The notes below the pieces were generated by a model that made no database searches, had not been told where the DNA came from, and saw nothing but the letters and a program-made list of their open reading frames with translations. Positions 15,562 to 24,162 of a DNA stretch of 64,000 nt are shown piece by piece. Source of the stretch: Klebsiella ornithinolytica NBRC 105727 = ATCC 31898 (GTDB taxonomy: Bacteria > Pseudomonadota > Gammaproteobacteria > Enterobacterales > Enterobacteriaceae). Within the stretch, counting starts at the first letter, position 1. Each line of letters begins with the position of its first letter. The stretch is from contig NZ_BCYR01000003.1 of NCBI RefSeq assembly GCF_001598295.1, forward strand, positions 248,001 through 312,000, given 5' to 3'. Made by a program: the position numbers and the translations under genes.

Positions 15562-16803
15562 TTAATATTTTTCGACCAGATGAAGTTTTACCTGGTTTCG
15601 CCCTTCTTTCTTCGCGGCATACAGCGCTTTATCGACGCGATTAAACAGCTGATCGATCTCTTCACCCTCTTGATGTTCCGCGACGCCGATACTGACCGTC
15701 ACCGTACCGGCATGCTCGGGGAGATGATAACAGCTGACCGCGTGGCGAATCGCTTCTGCCATCGCCAGCGCCGGTGCGATTGACACGCCGGGGAGAAATA
15801 ATAAAAATTCTTCCCCTCCCCAGCGATAGATCTTGTCCTGAATTTTGGCAGCGGATTCAAGAATTCGGGAAATCGCCAGCAGCACCTCATCGCCTTTTTG
15901 GTGTCCGTAGCTATCATTAATCGCTTTAAAATTATCGACATCCACCAGCAGCAGGCAAAAACCGCCTGAATGAAATAATGAAGAATCAACAATACGATAA
16001 AACTCGCGTCGGTTAAGTAATCCGGTTAAAGGATCGTGAGTGGCGGCAAATTCAAGTTCTTCCTTCAGATGCACTTCTTCAGTAATGTCATGAACAATAC
16101 ACAGCATCAACCGTATATGGTTCAGCACCACCGGTCCGGCATAGGTCTGAACGTAGCGGAGAGAACCATCGGACAGAATATGGGTAAAATTAAGCGGCTT
16201 GTGGCCGCCGGGTAAGCTTGCCACGCTGCGCATCACGGGAAGCACGTCCCTTCCCAGAGTATTGATTTGCCAGGTATGGCGAGTGCGCATCTCATCGGCC
16301 GTATAGTTATAAAACCGCAGCGCGGCGATATTAGCATCAATAATTCGCCCGTCCTGTTCAGGGTCAATCAACAGCATCGGGGCAGAACTGGTCATAAAGA
16401 ATCGCGAAAAGAAACTATTGCTGCGCCGTTTGTAAGGGTGCGCGGGGAGCGCCTTAAACGAGTCATTTTGCTGCAGGATCTTTGCCGCTTCAAAAAGAAT
16501 TAATGTGTCATATTCTGCGGATTTAATCAGGGTGGTTTTACAATAAACCGGACTCAGACCTTCCGGGGTTTGAATCGTCCACACTTCGAATACTTCAGCA
16601 ATATTTTTGAAGTAGTACAGATAATTCTGCAGGCTGCGTTCCGGGCAGCTGGAGAGCGTACCTTTGCGCATTTCATCCAGCGACATCGCTCCGCTGAGGG
16701 TTCTGGAAGCCTGATTACAATAGACGACTGCTTCTTTAAAAGGATGAACCACCCAAACAGGGGTGCTTAATAAATCAAAAATCATTAACTCTTTTAATAA
16801 CAT
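15562..16803 (-). CDS. Diguanylate cyclase with PAS sensor domain
   Basis: A 413-residue soluble protein. An N-terminal PAS-like region (residues about 8-115) and a second PAS domain (about 135-245, LLIDPEQDGRIIDANIAALRF) precede a GGDEF domain (about 250-413) with active-site GGEEF at 329-333, so cyclic-di-GMP synthesis should be intact. The inhibitory I-site that should read RxxD five residues upstream is KIQD, so product inhibition may be weak. The ATG at 16803 is chosen because GGAGGG lies 5 nt upstream. No membrane segments. Confidence 0.88.
   Translation of the reverse strand: MLLKELMIFDLLSTPVWVVHPFKEAVVYCNQASRTLSGAMSLDEMRKGTLSSCPERSLQNYLYYFKNIAEVFEVWTIQTPEGLSPVYCKTTLIKSAEYDTLILFEAAKILQQNDSFKALPAHPYKRRSNSFFSRFFMTSSAPMLLIDPEQDGRIIDANIAALRFYNYTADEMRTRHTWQINTLGRDVLPVMRSVASLPGGHKPLNFTHILSDGSLRYVQTYAGPVVLNHIRLMLCIVHDITEEVHLKEELEFAATHDPLTGLLNRREFYRIVDSSLFHSGGFCLLLVDVDNFKAINDSYGHQKGDEVLLAISRILESAAKIQDKIYRWGGEEFLLFLPGVSIAPALAMAEAIRHAVSCYHLPEHAGTVTVSIGVAEHQEGEEIDQLFNRVDKALYAAKKEGRNQVKLHLVEKY
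15814..15821 (-). other. KOPS octamer
   Basis: CCCTCCCC on +, so GGGGAGGG on the minus strand, pointing left toward dif. Confidence 0.5.
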
Positions 16804-17031
16804 GCAGCCCTCCAGCGAACAGGCACCACGCTTCTGAACGACGCGCTCATCGCCAATATGGCCCAACGGCGTAGGCTAATAAGCTAATGAAATGACGTCG
16901 AAAGTTCAGACACGAGATGGAGACGCCGGAAGTATAGTTCCTTTTTGATTATGGAAAGTGTACCGGGAAAGCAAAACGGCGCTGCCGCTGACAGAAGCCG
17001 GGCATTCTCCCCGGCGCTCGCCGTTCCTGAG

Positions 17032-18144
17032 TTATTTCTCGATACGCTCAAGCTGGGTTTGATCCGCCCGTTCGGCGCGATCGGCCAGTCCCTGGAACTG
17101 CCCGGGGGTATAGAAGGTCTCCGGCACCGGCAGCATCTGCATGTCCTGCCCCGGATGAATTTGCAACTGACCAAGTTCTGCGAGCGAAAAGCCGTCCACC
17201 GTCTGCGGCAGAGTTAACCGCCAGGGCGTCGTCCTCTCGAACGGGACCGGCGTCGGAAGCCGATCGTCGCTCATATCGTAATTGCGTTTGAGCACCAGAA
17301 ATTTATCCGGAACCCGACGCTGGCTGTTCCACCAGTCGCCATCCAGCTTGCGAAACATACTTTCCGTTTCACTACGCGGAGCCACCATCAGCTTCACCAA
17401 CACCTTTTTCAGCGCGACGTCCATCGCCCGGTTATAGTCGTCAACCGAACCGGCATGGCCGTGCAAAATGACGCTGATGGCCAGCCGCGCGCCCAGCAGA
17501 TTCGAATAGAGATCTTCCGGGGAAAAGGCGGAGATTTCCTCCGAAAAACCGGGAACTGACTGGAAACCATTCCACTGCGCAATTTCATGCCATTGCGCAA
17601 GTTCATAGGCCAGACGGCCTGCGAGCCAGGCGGCAATCTCATAGCGTCGGGACAGGGAAGCCGGCGGCATAAAAGCATTGAGCTGGATCCGTCTGACGCC
17701 CAGCTCCTCGCTGTAGAAAATGCGCCCCGCCTGTCCAAGATTCGGGTAAATGCGGGAGAAGAGATAAAAAGTGTTATCCGCCGTATCGCGCACGTGGGCG
17801 ATATCGATAAACCCGCCGCGACGGGTATAGATCAGCCCGTTTTCCTCTTCACTCAGCCCGACAAGATTTTTTACCGCCCCCAGCGCGCTGTCGTTGTAAC
17901 GATGCTTACCCAACGTATCGAGCGTCAGGACATTACCAATTTGATAGACCGGGAGCGGCACCCCAATCGCTCTGACATGCAGATCATAGCCAAAAGCACA
18001 GCACGGACGCAGCGATTCCGGCGGCGCCAGCTGGCTGACCACCGGTTTGACCCGGGGAGTGGGAACGACCGGTAATACCGGATCCTTCGCGCACACCGAG
18101 AACGCGGCCGCCAGCAAAAATAACAAGCCATTACGCATTAACAT
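17032..18144 (-). CDS. DUF4056 domain exported protein
   Basis: A 370-residue protein with an N-terminal signal peptide (LFLLAAAFSVCAK; the cysteine could be a lipobox, though FSVC is imperfect). The body contains the conserved DUF4056 stretch with SRRYEIAAWLAGRLAYELAQ and WHEIAQWNG, plus EISAFSPEDLYSNLLGARLA. Function is unknown; the histidine/glutamate-rich WHE helix looks like a possible metal or catalytic site. It is the third gene of an operon with two outer-membrane proteins. A weak GC hairpin (16997-17002 with 17010-17015) follows. Confidence 0.75.
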   Translation of the reverse strand: MLMRNGLLFLLAAAFSVCAKDPVLPVVPTPRVKPVVSQLAPPESLRPCCAFGYDLHVRAIGVPLPVYQIGNVLTLDTLGKHRYNDSALGAVKNLVGLSEEENGLIYTRRGGFIDIAHVRDTADNTFYLFSRIYPNLGQAGRIFYSEELGVRRIQLNAFMPPASLSRRYEIAAWLAGRLAYELAQWHEIAQWNGFQSVPGFSEEISAFSPEDLYSNLLGARLAISVILHGHAGSVDDYNRAMDVALKKVLVKLMVAPRSETESMFRKLDGDWWNSQRRVPDKFLVLKRNYDMSDDRLPTPVPFERTTPWRLTLPQTVDGFSLAELGQLQIHPGQDMQMLPVPETFYTPGQFQGLADRAERADQTQLERIEK

Positions 18145-18191
18145 CGTCTCCAGGACATAAAACGGACGCTCGCAGGCGGCATTTTGCGAGG

Positions 18192-19151
18192 TTAAAAACG
18201 GTATTCTCCGGCAACAAAGAAGCTATTACGTTCGTTAAAACCAAACTCGGTTAAGACGTTAAAGTTCTGCGTAATTTCATATTGCGCGCCCACCAGCATG
18301 TTCCACGGAGAAGAGAGCCGCTGCTTCACGTCAAACTTGCCCTGATCGTCTTTATTAACCGCAGCAATAAGCGGCTGGAGTTCCGGCGGCATATGCAGAT
18401 CGGAGAGATTGCCTTTGAACTCCTGCTGTACGTTCTGGTACATACTGCCCACCCAGATACTTAAGTTTGACGGGCCGGCGATACCTTGCAAATTAAAGCG
18501 ATAGCCAATGCGCGGCGACACGGTGGTGGCCGAGATTTTACCGTCAAGAATATCGAAGTCGGTCCGGGTATAGTTGGTATCGATCAGGCCGAACCAGTTG
18601 CCATAGCCGCCGGCGAGGGTAAACCCGGTTCCCCAGGTGGTGCCTTTAAAATCGAGCGCAAAATCAATATCCTGCAGCTGTCCGTTTTCATGGAGCCGAT
18701 GCACGGATCCGGCAATAATCCGGTCGATCCCGGTATATTTTGAGGGATCGGCGTCAACGGAGACTTTTGATAACGACGATCCGCTGGTATGCCCGGCGAT
18801 GCCGTAGATATTTAAGAAAGGAAACACCCACATATCCAGACGCAGGTTCTCGGTCTTGCTCTTTTGTCGCGTGTGTCCGGCATCGATAGCGAACATATCG
18901 CTCGGTATCGGGTGGTTCCCGAGCTTCAGTCCGGAAAAAGAGATACTGTCGACCAGGATATCCTGGCGAATGTTCATATAGCTTAAATTGACCCCGAAAG
19001 GCAGCGGAATGGAGTATCCACGCGCCCTTGCCTCATCACCCCAAATCGGAAAATAGCTGTCGTTACTGCTGCCGGAACTGTCGGTCGTGCTGGCCCCCCA
19101 GGCGGTGCCCGACGTTAACAACAACGTAAGTACGGTTTTAGTCCATCTCAT
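18192..19151 (-). CDS. Outer-membrane beta-barrel protein, unknown function
   Basis: A 319-residue precursor: signal peptide ending TAWGAS, a mature domain of alternating beta-strands and a C-terminal Phe (FFVAGEYRF). Segments such as WVFPFLNIYGIAGHTSG and AGGYGNWFGLIDTNYTRTD recall barrel proteins annotated as virulence or lipid-related outer-membrane proteins. It lies between the D15-like gene and the DUF4056 gene with gaps of 17 and 47 bp, so all three form one transcript. Confidence 0.75.
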   Translation of the reverse strand: MRWTKTVLTLLLTSGTAWGASTTDSSGSSNDSYFPIWGDEARARGYSIPLPFGVNLSYMNIRQDILVDSISFSGLKLGNHPIPSDMFAIDAGHTRQKSKTENLRLDMWVFPFLNIYGIAGHTSGSSLSKVSVDADPSKYTGIDRIIAGSVHRLHENGQLQDIDFALDFKGTTWGTGFTLAGGYGNWFGLIDTNYTRTDFDILDGKISATTVSPRIGYRFNLQGIAGPSNLSIWVGSMYQNVQQEFKGNLSDLHMPPELQPLIAAVNKDDQGKFDVKQRLSSPWNMLVGAQYEITQNFNVLTEFGFNERNSFFVAGEYRF

Positions 19152-19168
19152 TTTTTTCTCATCTGACC

Positions 19169-20296
19169 TTAAAGTCCGGAACCTACATTAAAATAAAGCG
19201 CCTGTTCATGTTCGCTGAAGGCAATATCAATCCCCGTATGTAATCCATACTGGCGCGCTATCAGGTAGCGAAACCCTGTCCCCCACGCCACTTCGGTTTG
19301 CTCCCACAATGAATGGGCCTCGTCAGCGGCGCTGCCGATACCGACGAACCCTTGCAGGATCCAGCGCGGCTGAAATTCCCAGGCAAGCTGGGTCTGCGCC
19401 GTACTGACATAATCCCCCTGATAGCGGTAACGATAAATCCCGCGTAATTCGATATAAGGGCGCGCCATTGGCGTCAGGCGCTTATCATGGTGGGTCAACG
19501 ACTGATAGTTGCCAGCCACGGCGAGCGTCAGCGTGCGACTGAGCGGGATATAGTATTTCCCATCGACAGAGAACTGATCGTAATGATAGTCGCCACCTAA
19601 CAATGAACGGAAAAATCGATATTCGCTTTGTACCGATAACCCCTTCTCAGGATAGAAAAAATTATCCGTAGTGTCATATTCCGCCACCACGCCCAGCGCC
19701 GATGATGCACTCTCCTGACCCAGCACCTGCTGCCATACCCGATTAACGACCGGGTTATCGGCGGAAACGTCGGTTTTCGCATACACCTGAGAGGCCCCGA
19801 CAAATACCGGCGTGTCGCCTACGCGAAACAGCAGTTTTTGCAGACCTCCATAGCCGCGGGTCTGCGAATGGATAGCGGTATTTTTGTTAAAACTGGTCAA
19901 TCCGTCGGAATAGATATCCAGTTTAATATTGGCGTAGCCCAGCAGCAGCAGATAGCGGATACGGTCATTATTCCAGGTATGCCGGTGGCCGCCGCCGATA
20001 AACCAGGTCCCGTTCTGCGTTCCGCCGCCGCCAAAAGCGGTGATCGGCGGCGGAATAAAATGATCGCCATCCCGCGTCCCTTTACCGTGCAAAAAGAGAC
20101 CAAACAGCCCCCCGCCGTAGCCCACCGCCGGCTCGGTTATCACCATAGGCACCGGAAGAAACCCGTACTGGTTATCCTGGAGATAGCGGCTCATATCCAG
20201 CATGCCATCTTCGGGATCGAACAGATCGGCGCCAACGGCGGGAAGGGAAAGTGGCACGATGAGCGCCAGCAATAAGGTCGGTAGCGAAAACTTCAT
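19169..20296 (-). CDS. D15/Omp85-type outer-membrane surface antigen, barrel only
   Basis: A 375-residue precursor started at the ATG at 20296 (MKFSLPTLLLAL), with GGAGAG 4 nt upstream and a clear signal peptide ending VGA. It has the bacterial surface antigen (D15) barrel, with LGVVAEYDTTDNFFYPEKGL and VGIGSAADEAHSLW being typical. There is no POTRA domain, unlike BamA or TamA, and the terminus is leucine rather than aromatic. Such short D15 proteins are of unknown role, sometimes tied to patatin or lipid export. It is the first gene of the three-gene operon. Confidence 0.8.
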   Translation of the reverse strand: MKFSLPTLLLALIVPLSLPAVGADLFDPEDGMLDMSRYLQDNQYGFLPVPMVITEPAVGYGGGLFGLFLHGKGTRDGDHFIPPPITAFGGGGTQNGTWFIGGGHRHTWNNDRIRYLLLLGYANIKLDIYSDGLTSFNKNTAIHSQTRGYGGLQKLLFRVGDTPVFVGASQVYAKTDVSADNPVVNRVWQQVLGQESASSALGVVAEYDTTDNFFYPEKGLSVQSEYRFFRSLLGGDYHYDQFSVDGKYYIPLSRTLTLAVAGNYQSLTHHDKRLTPMARPYIELRGIYRYRYQGDYVSTAQTQLAWEFQPRWILQGFVGIGSAADEAHSLWEQTEVAWGTGFRYLIARQYGLHTGIDIAFSEHEQALYFNVGSGL

Positions 20297-20512
20297 GCAC
20301 TCTCCGGCGCCGTGATGGGTTCTGAATGCCCATGTGGCTGAAGAATAATGGGTTTCATGGTAATGAAAATATATCCTATGGTGCCATGAACTACCAATTT
20401 TCGGCCGGCGGTTTTTTTTAATTCTGGACAAATTAGCCAGTTAAAAACGCATAGAAAGCCAATGGTCTACGGCGAAAATATGCTGGCGCTGAGTTTTTAG
20501 CCATCATGGTAA

Positions 20513-20525
20513 GTGACGGTGTCAC
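20513..20525. other. matS: matS site 2 (MatP binding)
   Basis: GTGACGGTGTCAC fits the consensus exactly. It lies 32 bp upstream of the -35 box of the thiamine operon. Confidence 0.92.
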
Positions 20526-20557
20526 ATATTCAGATACCAATTCGCCCGCGGCCGGGA

Positions 20558-20586
20558 TTGTAATCAAAAAGTGAATGCCGTATAAC
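20558..20586 (+). promoter_or_regulatory. Promoter of the tenA-thiZXY operon
   Basis: TTGTAA at 20558-20563 and TATAAC at 20581-20586 are separated by 17 bp. Transcription would start near 20593, at the first bases of the riboswitch. Confidence 0.75.
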
Positions 20587-20595
20587 ATGGCGCAA

Positions 20596-20681
20596 CCGAG
20601 GGGTGTCCCGTGAGGGCTGAGATGGCGTAAGCCGAACCCTTTGAACCTGATCTGGGTCATGCCAGCGAAGGGACGGGTCGG
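20596..20681 (+). promoter_or_regulatory. TPP riboswitch (THI element)
   Basis: Conserved blocks are present in order: GAGGGGTG, GGGCTGAGATGG, GAACCCTTTGAACCTGATCT and GGGTCATGCCAGCGAAGGGA, closed by CCGA (20596-20599) pairing with TCGG (20678-20681). It binds thiamine pyrophosphate. The 75 nt to the tenA start has no obvious terminator with a T-run, so control is probably at translation initiation, by hiding AGGAGG at 20747-20752. Confidence 0.96.
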
Positions 20682-20756
20682 CAATTTTGCCAGTTTACCG
20701 CCATTGCCTGTTCATACTTCCGCACACCCGGATCTCCCCCGTAATCAGGAGGTCCT

Positions 20757-21449
20757 GTGATTCTGCCGATCTTTACCCAGGGTATTTATGGTCGTCTGCG
20801 CCAGCAGGCGGGAGGCGACTGGGAACAGTACGTTGCCCATCCTTTTCTCCGCCAGCTTGCCGACGGTACCTTGCCCGAACGCGCCTTCCGACGCTATCTG
20901 ACTCAGGACTACCTGTTCCTGATCCACTTTGCCCGTAGCTATGCCCTGCTGGTCAGCAAACTGCGCACGCTCCCGGAGATGCGCGCCGCGGCCGCCTCAA
21001 TGAACGCGATTCTTGGCGAACTGCCGCTGCACGTCGGCTATTGCGCGGGCTGGGGGCTGGACGAAGCGACAATGGCCGCCGAAAGCGAAGCGCCGGAGAC
21101 GGTAAACTACACCCGCTACGTGCTGGATATCGGTCATTCCGGCGATGCGCTCGATCTGCTGGTGGCGCTGATGCCCTGCGTGGCTGGCTATGCGGAAATC
21201 GGCCTCGGACTGCTCCACAATCCGGCCACCCGGCTCACCGACAACCCCTATGCCTCCTGGATCCGTAACTACGGCGATGCGGGCTATCTCGACGGTGTCA
21301 CGGCGGCTATCGGCCTGCTGGAGCGCGTCTGGCAGCAGCGCGGCGCCGAATCGCGCATCGCAGAGCTGGGTGCCATCTTCACCACCGCCACCCGTCTGGA
21401 AGCCAACTTCTGGCAGATGGGACTGAATGCCGCGGCGGTCGCTCAGTGA
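20757..21449 (+). CDS. tenA: TenA, thiaminase II / aminopyrimidine aminohydrolase
   Basis: A 230-residue cytoplasmic helical enzyme with a GTG start and a strong AGGAGG site 4 nt upstream. The active-site cysteine is Cys141 in ALMPCVAGYAEIG, and the C-terminal catalytic glutamate lies in TRLEANFWQMGLNAA. TenA converts aminopyrimidine from degraded thiamine to HMP for salvage. The downstream ABC transporter imports the formylaminopyrimidine precursor, so the operon is a complete salvage route under TPP control. Confidence 0.93.
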   Translation: MILPIFTQGIYGRLRQQAGGDWEQYVAHPFLRQLADGTLPERAFRRYLTQDYLFLIHFARSYALLVSKLRTLPEMRAAAASMNAILGELPLHVGYCAGWGLDEATMAAESEAPETVNYTRYVLDIGHSGDALDLLVALMPCVAGYAEIGLGLLHNPATRLTDNPYASWIRNYGDAGYLDGVTAAIGLLERVWQQRGAESRIAELGAIFTTATRLEANFWQMGLNAAAVAQ

Positions 21450-22174
21450 CGGCTCCGACTATCGCGGTGCGGGAATTAAGTCTGCGCTTCGGCTCACGGG
21501 TCATTTTTGACAAGTTGTCGTTTGATATTCCCGCTGGACAGTGGATTTCGCTGCTAGGCGCCAGCGGTGCCGGAAAAACCAGCCTGCTGCGAATTATCGC
21601 CGGACTGGCCGCCCCCACTCACGGTCAGGTTCAGGCCAGCGACGGTCGCCCGCTGGCCCCTCGTCTGGCCTGGATGGGGCAAAAGGACCTGCTCTATCCG
21701 TGGCTAAGCGTGCGCGACAATGTAGCGCTTGGCGCCCGCCTGCGCGGAGAGCGCGTCGATCGGCAGCGGGTTGCGACGTTATTAGAGCAGGTGGGACTCA
21801 GCCACTGCGCCGACGATCGTCCGGCGTCGCTCTCCGGCGGCATGCGTCAGCGGGCGGCGCTGGCGCGCACGCTGTATGAAGATCGGCCGATCGTGTTAAT
21901 GGATGAGCCTTTTTCGGCGCTGGACACCCTTACCCGCACGCGTATCCAGACGCTGGCAGCGGAACTGCTGACTCAGCGTACGGTGGTGTTGATTACCCAC
22001 GATCCGATGGAAGCCTGCCGGCTCAGCCATCGCCTGCTGGTGCTCTCGCCGCCGCCCGGCGGCATTGATGACTCCCATCATCTGACGGGGAAACCGCCGC
22101 GGGCGCCGGACGATCCGGCGCTGCTGAGGGGACAAGCCGCGCTACTGCAACAGTTGATGAGGGCCAACGGATGA
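21446..22174 (+). CDS. thiZ: Thiamine-precursor ABC transporter ATPase ThiZ
   Basis: A 242-residue ATPase with Walker A GASGAGKTSLLR, Q-loop AWMGQKDLLYPWLSV, signature LSGGMRQRAALARTL and Walker B IVLMDEPFSALD. It starts at GTG, overlapping the tenA stop in GTGA (4 bp), and overlaps thiX by 4 bp, so the whole operon is translationally coupled. It belongs to the NitT/TauT group of importers and energises uptake of a pyrimidine thiamine precursor. Confidence 0.9.
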   Translation: MTAPTIAVRELSLRFGSRVIFDKLSFDIPAGQWISLLGASGAGKTSLLRIIAGLAAPTHGQVQASDGRPLAPRLAWMGQKDLLYPWLSVRDNVALGARLRGERVDRQRVATLLEQVGLSHCADDRPASLSGGMRQRAALARTLYEDRPIVLMDEPFSALDTLTRTRIQTLAAELLTQRTVVLITHDPMEACRLSHRLLVLSPPPGGIDDSHHLTGKPPRAPDDPALLRGQAALLQQLMRANG

Positions 22175-22911
22175 GAGGGAAACTTTTCCGCGGCGGCGTG
22201 GTGTTCTGCGGCCTGCTGGTGTTTTGGTGGCTGCTCAGTAACAGCGGCATTCCGGCGTTCCTGCTGCCGTCGCCATCGGCGGTGGCCGCCGCCCTGTGGA
22301 ACAACCGCAGCTGGCTGAGCTGGCACACGCTGGTTACTTTGAGCGAGATCCTCAGCGGCCTGACTCTCGGGGTACTGCTCGGCGTGGTGTTGGCCCTGTG
22401 CATGATGATCTCGCCGCGCCTACAGCGCTGGCTGATGCCGCTGGTGCTGACCAGTCAGGCGATTCCGGTTTTCGCCCTCGCTCCGCTGCTGGTGCTGTGG
22501 TTTGGCTTCGGGATGAGCGCCAAAGTGATGATGGCGGTTCTGGTGATTTTCTTCCCCGTGACGTCGGCATTTTTTGACGGCCTGCGGCGGGTCAATCACG
22601 ACTACCTCGATCTGGCGCGTACGATGGGCGCCTCGTCAGGGGCGCAGCTGCGACATGTTCGCCTGATGGCCGCCCTGCCGGCGCTGGGTTCCGGCCTGCG
22701 CATGGCCGCGGCCGTAGCGCCAATCGGCGCGATCATCGGCGAATGGGTCGGTTCTGCCGAAGGACTGGGCTATGTGATGCTCAATGCTAATGCGCGCATG
22801 CAAACCGATGTCTGCTTTGCGGCGCTGTTTATTTTAGTGCTGCTGACCATTCTGCTATGGCTGGCAGTGGATGCTCTATTACACCGGCTGATCAACTGGA
22901 CACCGGAATAA
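22171..22911 (+). CDS. thiX: Thiamine-precursor ABC transporter permease ThiX
   Basis: A 246-residue integral membrane subunit with six hydrophobic segments. The ATPase-contact loop is DLARTMGASSGAQLRHVRLMAALPA, broken here into DLARTMGASSG and the following RHVRLMAALPALGSG, typical of the NitT/TauT family. The ATG overlaps the thiZ stop (ATGA). Confidence 0.9.
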   Translation: MRGKLFRGGVVFCGLLVFWWLLSNSGIPAFLLPSPSAVAAALWNNRSWLSWHTLVTLSEILSGLTLGVLLGVVLALCMMISPRLQRWLMPLVLTSQAIPVFALAPLLVLWFGFGMSAKVMMAVLVIFFPVTSAFFDGLRRVNHDYLDLARTMGASSGAQLRHVRLMAALPALGSGLRMAAAVAPIGAIIGEWVGSAEGLGYVMLNANARMQTDVCFAALFILVLLTILLWLAVDALLHRLINWTPE

Positions 22912-22920
22912 GGAATAATC

Positions 22921-23856
22921 ATGCATAAACCCGTTTTCACCGCCATCACATTAACCGCGCTTATCAGCGGACAGGCGATGGCCAACGAGAAGCTGACCCT
23001 GGTGCTGGACTGGTATATTAACCCGGACCATGCGCCGATTATGGTGGCGGAACAGATTGGCGCCTTTAAAGCGCAGGGCCTGGACGTGAAGATTGTCCCG
23101 CCGTCTGACCCGGCCCTGCCGCCGCGTCTGGTGGCCGCCGGCCAGGCGGATCTGGCTATCACCTATCAGCCGCAGGTGCACTTTTTCGCCGATGAGGGGC
23201 TGCCGCTGGTGCGGGTCGGTACGTTGATTAACTCGCCGTTGAACACGATCATCGCTCTGGATAAGCGCATCAAAACCCCCGCGGATCTGAAAGGGAAAAA
23301 AGTCGGCTATTCGGTTAGCGGTATCGAGCAGGCTACGCTGGCGACTATGGCGCAACATGACCATATCGATCCGCAAAGCATCAAGCTGATTAACGTCAAT
23401 TTCCAGTTGACCAGCGCCCTGCTGGCCGGCCAGGTTGATGCGGTGATTGGCGGCTATCGTAATATTGAAGCGCTGGAGCTCAAGCTGCAGGGTAAAGATC
23501 CGCAGGTGATGAATGTCGAAGATTTCGGCGTTCCGGCCTACGACGAGCTGGTGATTGTCGCCAACCGCGATGAAATTCATGCGGCCAAAATCAAAAAGTT
23601 CCTCGTCGCGCTGCAGGAGGGAGTGGCCTATCTGCGCGCGCATCCGCAGGAAACCTGGCAGGCTTTTGCCGCCGCTCATCCGGAGCTGAATACCGAGCTG
23701 AACCAGCAGGCCTGGCAGCAGACGGTACCCCTGTTTGCCGACCATCCCGCGGCGCTGGATAAGGCCCGCTACGAAGCTTATGAACAGTTTTTATATAACA
23801 ACAAGTTGGTTAAAAAAATCACACCTTTAACTCATTATGCGGTCGAACTGGATTGA
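22921..23856 (+). CDS. thiY: Periplasmic pyrimidine-precursor binding protein ThiY (NMT1/THI5 fold)
   Basis: A 311-residue precursor with a signal peptide (TAITLTALISGQAMA). The mature start NEKLTLVLDWYINPDHAPIM is diagnostic of NMT1/THI5-like proteins that bind HMP or formyl-aminopyrimidine. It is 9 bp from thiX. As last gene it supplies the ligand-binding component that is most often encoded last in this operon. Confidence 0.92.
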   Translation: MHKPVFTAITLTALISGQAMANEKLTLVLDWYINPDHAPIMVAEQIGAFKAQGLDVKIVPPSDPALPPRLVAAGQADLAITYQPQVHFFADEGLPLVRVGTLINSPLNTIIALDKRIKTPADLKGKKVGYSVSGIEQATLATMAQHDHIDPQSIKLINVNFQLTSALLAGQVDAVIGGYRNIEALELKLQGKDPQVMNVEDFGVPAYDELVIVANRDEIHAAKIKKFLVALQEGVAYLRAHPQETWQAFAAAHPELNTELNQQAWQQTVPLFADHPAALDKARYEAYEQFLYNNKLVKKITPLTHYAVELD

Positions 23857-24162
23857 GTAACCATACGGCTGACGGAAGAATTTCCGTCAGCTACTTTAGC
23901 GAAGCGGTAATAAAACCCGGCGCTTTCCCTCACTAAGAATTACACTTTTAATGGTTTTATAACACTTTAAATAAATCATATAAATCAAAGTATTACCATT
24001 GATTTTCGTTGTGTAAAAATAACGTAAAAATACCTCAATAAATAAAACATTGAATGACGATTTAAAAAGCCATATATTGTGCGCGCTTTATGAATGGCGA
24101 TTCATTTTCTAAAACCAATTATTCAACCAGTGTTCAACCGTAACGCTGGTTGTGGGAGTGAT
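23857..24162 (+). promoter_or_regulatory. AT-rich leader with the dat-ddc promoter
   Basis: TTGAAT at 24050-24055 and TATATT at 24073-24078 are 17 bp apart, giving a good sigma-70 promoter and a leader of about 80 nt. The strong AT bias of 23930-24090 suggests H-NS-type or curvature effects. No terminator with a clear T-run was found for thiY; only a short GACGGAAGAATTTCCGTC hairpin at about 23871-23888. Confidence 0.7.

Noticed and set aside
20240..20247. KOPS octamer pointing away from dif
   Set aside because: A single non-permissive copy among permissive ones; does not change the polarity conclusion but is recorded.
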